NCBI GenBank assembly: GCA_003449515.1
Contig: DMHI01000065.1
Coordinates: 1 to 9,998 of the forward strand
Source of the DNA: Lysobacteraceae bacterium
GTDB taxonomy: Bacteria > Pseudomonadota > Gammaproteobacteria > Xanthomonadales > Xanthomonadaceae
Direction of reading: 5' to 3'
Length of the DNA stretch: 9,998 bases
The notes beneath the pieces were generated by a model that saw only the letters and a program-made list of their open reading frames with translations, was not told the DNA's origin and did no database searches. Both the position numbers and the translations under genes were made by a program. This document shows positions 6,219 through 9,998 of this stretch, piece by piece; within the stretch, counting starts at the first letter, position 1, and the number at the start of each line of letters is the position of its first letter.

Positions 6219-7760
6219 TCAGAAGCCCAGCGGGATGCCGAGCAGGAAGAACGCGAGCAGCAGGGCGGTCCAGCTCACCAGGAAGAACAGCGAGTACGGC
6301 ACCATCATCAGGATCATGTCGCCGATGGTGAGATCGGGGCGGTAGCGGCGCATGAAGGCGAGGACGATGCCGGCGTAGGCCATCATCGGCGTCACGATGT
6401 TGGTCGACGAATCGGCCACGCGATAGGCCGCCGACACGAGGTCCGGCGTCATCTGCGGGTTCACCTGGTAGAGCATCGGCACGAAGATCGGCCCGAGCAG
6501 CAGCCACTTCGAGGTGAGCCCGCCGACGAACAGGTTGATCAGCGCCGTGGTGATCACGAAGCCCAGCAGCAGCAGCACCGGGCTGTCGGCGAAGCCGAGC
6601 GCCAGCAGGCCCTGGGCGCCGAGGTGGGTGATGTAGGCACCGAGGCCGCTGTAGGCCAGCAGGCCGAGGAAGTTGTACGAGAAGAAGGTCAACACCAGGA
6701 TGTAGCCGGTGGTGTTGGCCTGCTTGGTCATCGCCTCGACCACGTCGGCGAGTCTGCTGAATTTCCCGCTCGCGAAGCCGAAGGCCATGCCGACGGCGAC
6801 GAAGTAGAACGAGATCATCAGGATCACGTTGTTGAGGAAGGGGTGCACCTCGCGGCCGTCGGCACCGGTGAACGAGGCCAGCGGCCCCACGGCGAAGCCG
6901 TAGATCACCAGCAGGGCCACCGGGGTGGTCCATGCGGCCGCGCGCAGGCCGCGGCGCTCGCCGTCGGTGAGCGTGAACTCGCCGAGGTCGAGATCGGCGG
7001 GACGCGTCCACGGCTGCTGGCTCAGCTTCGGCGCAACGAAGCGCTTGGTCACGAAGGCGCCGACGATGGCCAACAGGAAGGTGGACGCCACCATGAAGAA
7101 GTAGTTCATCGTCGCGGCGTTGAGCGGCGTGCCGTCGGCGGTGGCGAAGGGCACACCCTGCGCCTCGGCGAAGACCCTGGCGTTCAGGCCGACGATGACA
7201 TCGGGAGGGGTCGCCGGGACCAGATTGGCGCTGAAGCCCGCCGACACACCGGCGAAGGCCGCCGCCATGCCGATCAGCGGGTTCTGCCCGAGTGCCGCGT
7301 AGAGCAGGCCGGCCAGCGGGATCAGCACGAGGTAGCCGGCGTCGGTGGCCAGCGAGCTCATGATGCCGAGGAAGACCAGCAGCAGCGGCATCCAGCGCAT
7401 CGGCACCCGGCGGCCCGCCTTCTTGATCAGCGCGCCAAGCAGGCCGGCGTGTTCGGCCACGCCGATGGCCAGGGTCACGATCAGGATCACGCCGAGCACG
7501 CCGTTGCCGAAGCCCAGCCAGTTCACCAGCAGCGCGTTGTCGAAGATCCAGCGGATGTTCTCGCTGGCGAGCATCGGCTTGATGCTCTGCTCGACCGCGC
7601 CGTTCGGGCCCAAGGTGGAGAAGGTGGTGCCGCCCAGCAGCACCGCCGCCACGAGGGTCAGCACGTAGAAGCCGATGAACAGCAGGACCGGGTCGGGAAT
7701 GGCGCGGGCGATGCGCTCGATCGCGCTGGGCGGCGGGTTCAACGGGGGCGAGGGCGTCAC
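6219..7760 (-). CDS. AbgT-family transporter
   Basis: An integral inner-membrane transporter. Characterised members (AbgT, YdaH, MtrF) move p-aminobenzoyl-glutamate and, in the last two cases, export sulfonamides; direction and substrate here are unknown. The GTG start at 7760 gives 513 residues, close to E. coli AbgT (508). The N-terminus IERIARAIPDPVLLFIGFY (14-32) aligns with VERIGNKVPHPFLLFIYL of AbgT. Long hydrophobic segments run through to the end. Family features include LGIMSSLATDAGYLVLIP (131-148, D140), AFAGVSAGFSANL (168-180), GLTSKWLLLGPIFVPM (414-429, W419, P424) and YRVADSS (446-452) with R447 and D450, equivalent to the conserved Arg and Asp of MtrF/YdaH. The frame is open upstream to TTG 7931 without family resemblance, and no clear Shine-Dalgarno site marks the GTG, so the start is uncertain. 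First gene of the operon. Confidence 0.93.
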   Translation of the reverse strand: MTPSPPLNPPPSAIERIARAIPDPVLLFIGFYVLTLVAAVLLGGTTFSTLGPNGAVEQSIKPMLASENIRWIFDNALLVNWLGFGNGVLGVILIVTLAIGVAEHAGLLGALIKKAGRRVPMRWMPLLLVFLGIMSSLATDAGYLVLIPLAGLLYAALGQNPLIGMAAAFAGVSAGFSANLVPATPPDVIVGLNARVFAEAQGVPFATADGTPLNAATMNYFFMVASTFLLAIVGAFVTKRFVAPKLSQQPWTRPADLDLGEFTLTDGERRGLRAAAWTTPVALLVIYGFAVGPLASFTGADGREVHPFLNNVILMISFYFVAVGMAFGFASGKFSRLADVVEAMTKQANTTGYILVLTFFSYNFLGLLAYSGLGAYITHLGAQGLLALGFADSPVLLLLGFVITTALINLFVGGLTSKWLLLGPIFVPMLYQVNPQMTPDLVSAAYRVADSSTNIVTPMMAYAGIVLAFMRRYRPDLTIGDMILMMVPYSLFFLVSWTALLLAFFLLGIPLGF

Positions 7761-8005
7761 TGGCAGGCGCGGCGTGCAGGCAAAGGGCCCTGAAACTGCC
7801 CAGCCCGATGTGAAGACCGGGCCAAGACGCGATCCGCAGCGGCCCGGGAAGGGCTCGGCCGCGACGCCGGGCGCCGCCCGCAGGCATCGCCACCGCCCGC
7901 GCGCCGGCCGCCATGCCCGCGTGCAGACCAACTAGAGCAAACATTCCGCCCCGGCGGGGTCAACAATCATTCACACTGTCCGACCATCCGTCATCGAGGA
8001 ACACC
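7761..8005 (+). other. Divergent intergenic region with candidate promoters
   Basis: A 245-base spacer between the AbgT transporter (minus) and the outer-membrane protein gene (plus). On the minus strand TTGACC (7963-7958) is a good -35 match, but the hexamer 17 bases on, TTGCTC (7940-7935), is a poor -10. If used, it leaves a transporter leader of about 170 bases. A GC-rich inverted element, CCCCGGCGGGG (7949-7959), overlaps this site. GAGGA (7996-8000) is the ribosome binding site of the plus-strand gene. No other gene is seen. Confidence 0.3.
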
Positions 8006-8686
8006 ATGAACCTGAAGTCCCTGCTTGCCGCCGCCGTGCTCGCGACCCTGCCCACCGCCTCGTTCGCGGCGGGCTTCAACTGGAACGCGACCCTCGCCTC
8101 CGACTACATCTACCGCGGCATCGACCAGAACGACGACCAGCCGGCGATCCAGCTTGGCGCCGGCTACGGCTTCGAGAACGGCCTCTATGTGGGCGCCTGG
8201 GGCTCGAACGTCGACTTCGGCGACGGCACCGACACCGAGATCGACACCTTCATCGGCTGGGCCGGCGAGGTGGGCGACAGCACGTCGCTCGACGTCCAGC
8301 TGGTCCGCTACAACTACCTCAACGAACCGGCAGGCACCGACTACGCCTACAACGAGCTGATCACCAAGCTCGGCGTCGGCGAGAACCTCACGCTCACGCT
8401 CGGCTACACCAACGACTACGTCAACAGCGACGAGACCAGCCTGTACTACGCCGCCAACGGCAGCTGGGGCTTCGCCGGCGACTACACCTTCAACGCCGGC
8501 CTCGGCTACACCACGATCGGCGGCAGCCTCGAGAACTTCTTCGATTACAGCGTCGGCGTCAGCCGTGCGTTCGGCCCGGCCACCGTCACGCTGAGCTACG
8601 TCGGCAGCGATGGCAATGCCGAGGACAACTTCGGCCCCGACCTGAGCGAGGACAAGGTGCTGCTGACGATCGGCTTCGGCGGCTGA
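8006..8686 (+). CDS. Gcw_chp/TIGR02001-family outer-membrane beta-barrel protein
   Basis: A small outer-membrane protein of 226 residues; the family has no established function. The signal peptide is MNLKSLLAAAVLATLPTASFA with a likely cut after residue 21 or 22 (A-x-A). The mature start, NWNATLASDYIYRGIDQNDD, followed by QPAIQLGAGYGFENGLYVGAW, is the family hallmark: an opening strand with DYxYRGI, then GxYVGxWGSNVDFGD. Alternating hydrophobic and aromatic residues through the rest fit a beta-barrel, and acidic loops (for example DFGDGTDTEID) are typical. The end, KVLLTIGFGG, has Phe three from the end rather than the usual terminal Phe of barrel proteins. The start ATG 8006 has GAGGA five bases upstream (7996-8000). 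It is transcribed alone, divergent from the transporter operon, and closed by the hairpin at 8721-8750. A role as a porin or envelope protein is only inferred. Confidence 0.9.
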   Translation: MNLKSLLAAAVLATLPTASFAAGFNWNATLASDYIYRGIDQNDDQPAIQLGAGYGFENGLYVGAWGSNVDFGDGTDTEIDTFIGWAGEVGDSTSLDVQLVRYNYLNEPAGTDYAYNELITKLGVGENLTLTLGYTNDYVNSDETSLYYAANGSWGFAGDYTFNAGLGYTTIGGSLENFFDYSVGVSRAFGPATVTLSYVGSDGNAEDNFGPDLSEDKVLLTIGFGG

Positions 8687-8720
8687 TCCGCGGTCGCCGG
8701 CGCCAGCGCCGCTCCACGAG

Positions 8721-8753
8721 ACCCCGCGGGCGACCGCGGGGTTTCGCGTTTCT
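8721..8753 (+). terminator. Terminator after the outer-membrane protein gene
   Basis: A perfect 9-bp stem (ACCCCGCGG 8721-8729 with CCGCGGGGT 8734-8742) and a four-base loop, followed by TTCGCGTTTCT. The T-run is interrupted, so termination is probable rather than certain. It lies 34 bases after the stop. Confidence 0.7.
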
Positions 8754-8848
8754 GGCGCGGCGCTCACGGCGGGGTCACGCGGCCTTGCCCGGCGCTTGAT
8801 CGTGGGCGCGCGAGCATCCGGGCTTGCTTGTTTGCCCGGAGCACCGCC

Positions 8849-9376
8849 GTGTCCCTGACCCGACTGATCTACGCCAGCCGAGCCGCCGAGGCCCTGACCC
8901 CAACCGACCACGAGCAGATCCTCGCCAGCTCGCGCCGCAACAACGCCAAAGGGGGCGTTACCGGCATCCTCGCCTTCGGCGCGCGCGAGTTCCTGCAGTG
9001 CCTCGAAGGCTCGCGCGAGGCGGTGAACGCCACCTACACCCGGATCCTCGGCGACCCGCGCCACCACGACGTGCAGCTGATCGACTTCCGCGACATCGAG
9101 CAGCGCTGGTTCGGCGAATGGGGCATGCACGGGCTGCCGCCGTCGCGACTCACCCGCCAGCGCGTGCTGCGCTACAGCGACCGCGAACTGTTCACGCCGA
9201 CGCGGATGAGCGGGGCCAGTGCCATCGCCCTGCTCGCCGACCTCGCCAGGGAACTGGCGGACACCGCGGCAGCGGCGGCGACGCCCGATGCTGCGGTGGC
9301 CACGGCCGGCCGCAGCGCCGTCGAGCCGGCGCGCGAGGGCTTGTTGGCGAAGATCGGTTTGCGTCGTGACGGTTGA
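8849..9376 (+). CDS. Stand-alone BLUF blue-light photoreceptor
   Basis: A cytoplasmic flavin (FAD)-binding blue-light sensor of 175 residues. Residues 3-95 form a complete BLUF domain. Numbering against AppA shows all key residues at the right spacing: Y8 (AppA Y21), N32 (N45), Q50 (Q63), W91 (W104) and M93 (M106), so the light-driven Tyr-Gln-flavin hydrogen-bond switch should work. The motifs are LIYASRA, SRRNNAKGGVTGIL, FLQCLEGS and DPRHHDVQLIDF. Residues 96-175 carry no EAL, GGDEF, kinase or DNA-binding domain: LPPSRLTRQRVLRYSDRELF is followed by an Ala-rich helical stretch (about 122-150) and a short basic tail. It therefore belongs to the short BLUF type (PixD, BlrB), which act by binding a partner. 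The start GTG 8849 has GGAG (8838-8841) seven bases upstream; TTG 8828 is an in-frame alternative. Convergent with groEL; no partner gene is adjacent. Confidence 0.95.
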   Translation: MSLTRLIYASRAAEALTPTDHEQILASSRRNNAKGGVTGILAFGAREFLQCLEGSREAVNATYTRILGDPRHHDVQLIDFRDIEQRWFGEWGMHGLPPSRLTRQRVLRYSDRELFTPTRMSGASAIALLADLARELADTAAAAATPDAAVATAGRSAVEPAREGLLAKIGLRRDG

Positions 9377-9425
9377 TCCGCCGACGCGAGCGTGGGCTTC
9401 GCGAAAGCCTTCGCCACGTTGCCCG

Positions 9426-9458
9426 AAAAAGAGAAGGCCCGCTTTCGCGGGCCCTCTC
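9426..9458 (-). terminator. groEL terminator between convergent genes
   Basis: The stem GAGAAGGCCCGC (9431-9442) with GCGGGCCCTCTC (9447-9458) has one mismatch and a four-base loop TTTC. On the minus strand it is followed by five T (9430-9426). It ends the groEL transcript about 50 bases after the stop. On the plus strand the flank GTTCGTCTCG is only moderately T-rich, so it may also stop BLUF transcripts, less efficiently. Confidence 0.85.
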
Positions 9459-9507
9459 GTTCGTCTCGAACGACGGCACCGTCGCCGGCGCCGTCTCATG
9501 GCGTGGA

Positions 9508-9998
9508 TCAGAAATCCATATCGCCCATGCCGCCCATGCCACCGCCGCCGGGTGCTGCCGGGGCGTCCTTCTTCGGGGCTTCGGCGACCATCGCTTCGGT
9601 CGTGATCATCAGGCCGGCGATCGACGCGGCGTTCTGCAGCGCCGTGCGCGTGACCTTGGTCGGGTCCAGGATGCCGAACTGCACCATGTCGCCGAACTCG
9701 CCGTTCGCCGCGTTGTAGCCGTAGTTGCCCGACTGCTCGAGCACCTTGTTGAGAATCACCGACGGCTCGTCGCCGGCGTTGGTGACGATCTCGCGCAGCG
9801 GGGCTTCCATCGCGCGCAGGGCGATGGCGATGCCGTGGTTCTGGTCCTCGTTCGCGCCCTTGAGGTTCGCGATCGCGGCCTTGGCACGCAGCAGGGCCAC
9901 GCCACCACCGGCGACGATGCCTTCTTCCACCGCAGCGCGGGTGGCGTGCAGGGCGTCTTCCACGCGGGCCTTCTTCTCCTTCATCTCGACTTCGGTGG
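9508..9998 (-). CDS. groEL: Chaperonin GroEL, C-terminal part
   Basis: The 60-kDa subunit of the GroEL/GroES folding chamber in the cytoplasm. Only the last 162 codons are inside the window; the gene continues beyond base 9998. The fragment begins TEVEMKEKKARVEDALHATR, corresponding to about residue 385 of E. coli GroEL, and contains the ATPase aspartate (D398 of E. coli, in RVEDALHATR). It continues with AAVEEGIVAGGGVALL, NEDQNHGIAIALRAMEAPLR, NYGYNAANGEFGDM and GILDPTKVTRTALQNAASI. The end is the flexible Gly/Met-rich tail PGGGGMGGMGDMDF, whose last residues DMDF differ from the GGMM of E. coli. The reading frame is intact. groES would be expected upstream, outside the window. Its terminator is at 9426-9458. 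Confidence 0.98.
   Translation of the reverse strand, partial: TEVEMKEKKARVEDALHATRAAVEEGIVAGGGVALLRAKAAIANLKGANEDQNHGIAIALRAMEAPLREIVTNAGDEPSVILNKVLEQSGNYGYNAANGEFGDMVQFGILDPTKVTRTALQNAASIAGLMITTEAMVAEAPKKDAPAAPGGGGMGGMGDMDF

Noticed and set aside
6120..7793. Long open frames on both strands overlapping the AbgT gene (557 and 585 codons)
   Set aside because: They mirror the codon pattern of the transporter in other frames; their Arg/His/Gln-rich translations show no membrane segments or motifs.
7991..9499. Minus-strand open frame of 502 codons under the outer-membrane protein and BLUF genes
   Set aside because: Antisense to two well-supported genes and spanning their terminator; no recognisable protein features.
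1..9998. CRISPR array, insertion sequence, phage or defence genes
   Set aside because: No regularly spaced direct repeats, terminal inverted repeats, transposase, integrase or nuclease-type defence genes were seen on either strand.

Overview
The window is high-GC, densely packed bacterial chromosome. GlnE, an E. coli-like GroEL with a Gly/Met-rich tail (ending in GGMGDMDF), an S9 peptidase, an AbgT transporter and a Gcw_chp/TIGR02001-type outer-membrane protein together suggest a gammaproteobacterium, most likely of the Lysobacterales (Xanthomonadales). That placement is inferred from family resemblance and was not tested by a search.

Layout, left to right. (1) 931-1, minus: 5' end of glnE (glutamine synthetase adenylyltransferase), cut by the window edge. 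(2) 932-1576: a region with no intact recognisable gene. It holds an intrinsic terminator only about 20 bases before glnE, a possible 45-50 codon leader ORF that overlaps the glnE start by ATGA, and a degenerate, frameshifted copy of the 3' end of the neighbouring secreted-protein gene. (3) 3340-1577, minus: a 587-residue secreted protein of unknown function with its own terminator. (4) 7760-3498, minus: a probable three-gene operon in the order AbgT-family transporter, HAD-type 5'(3')-deoxyribonucleotidase, secreted S9 prolyl-oligopeptidase-family peptidase, closed by a strong terminator at 3441-3471. (5) 8006-8686, plus: a small outer-membrane protein of the Gcw_chp family, transcribed divergently from the operon and followed by a hairpin terminator. 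(6) 8849-9376, plus: a stand-alone BLUF blue-light photoreceptor with the key flavin-pocket residues intact and no recognisable output domain. (7) 9998-9508, minus: 3' end of groEL, convergent with the BLUF gene; a hairpin lies between them and terminates groEL.

How the genes relate. glnE and groEL are core genes unrelated to the rest. The transporter, nucleotidase and peptidase are packed head to tail (25 and 56 base gaps) and are probably co-transcribed, but no single pathway clearly joins them; import or export of small peptide-like or p-aminobenzoyl-glutamate-like compounds plus extracytoplasmic peptide cleavage is only a guess. The least described parts are the secreted protein with its decayed partial paralogue, the arrangement just upstream of glnE, and the short BLUF protein whose partner is not encoded nearby. 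I saw no CRISPR array, tRNA, rRNA, insertion sequence, phage gene or defence system.
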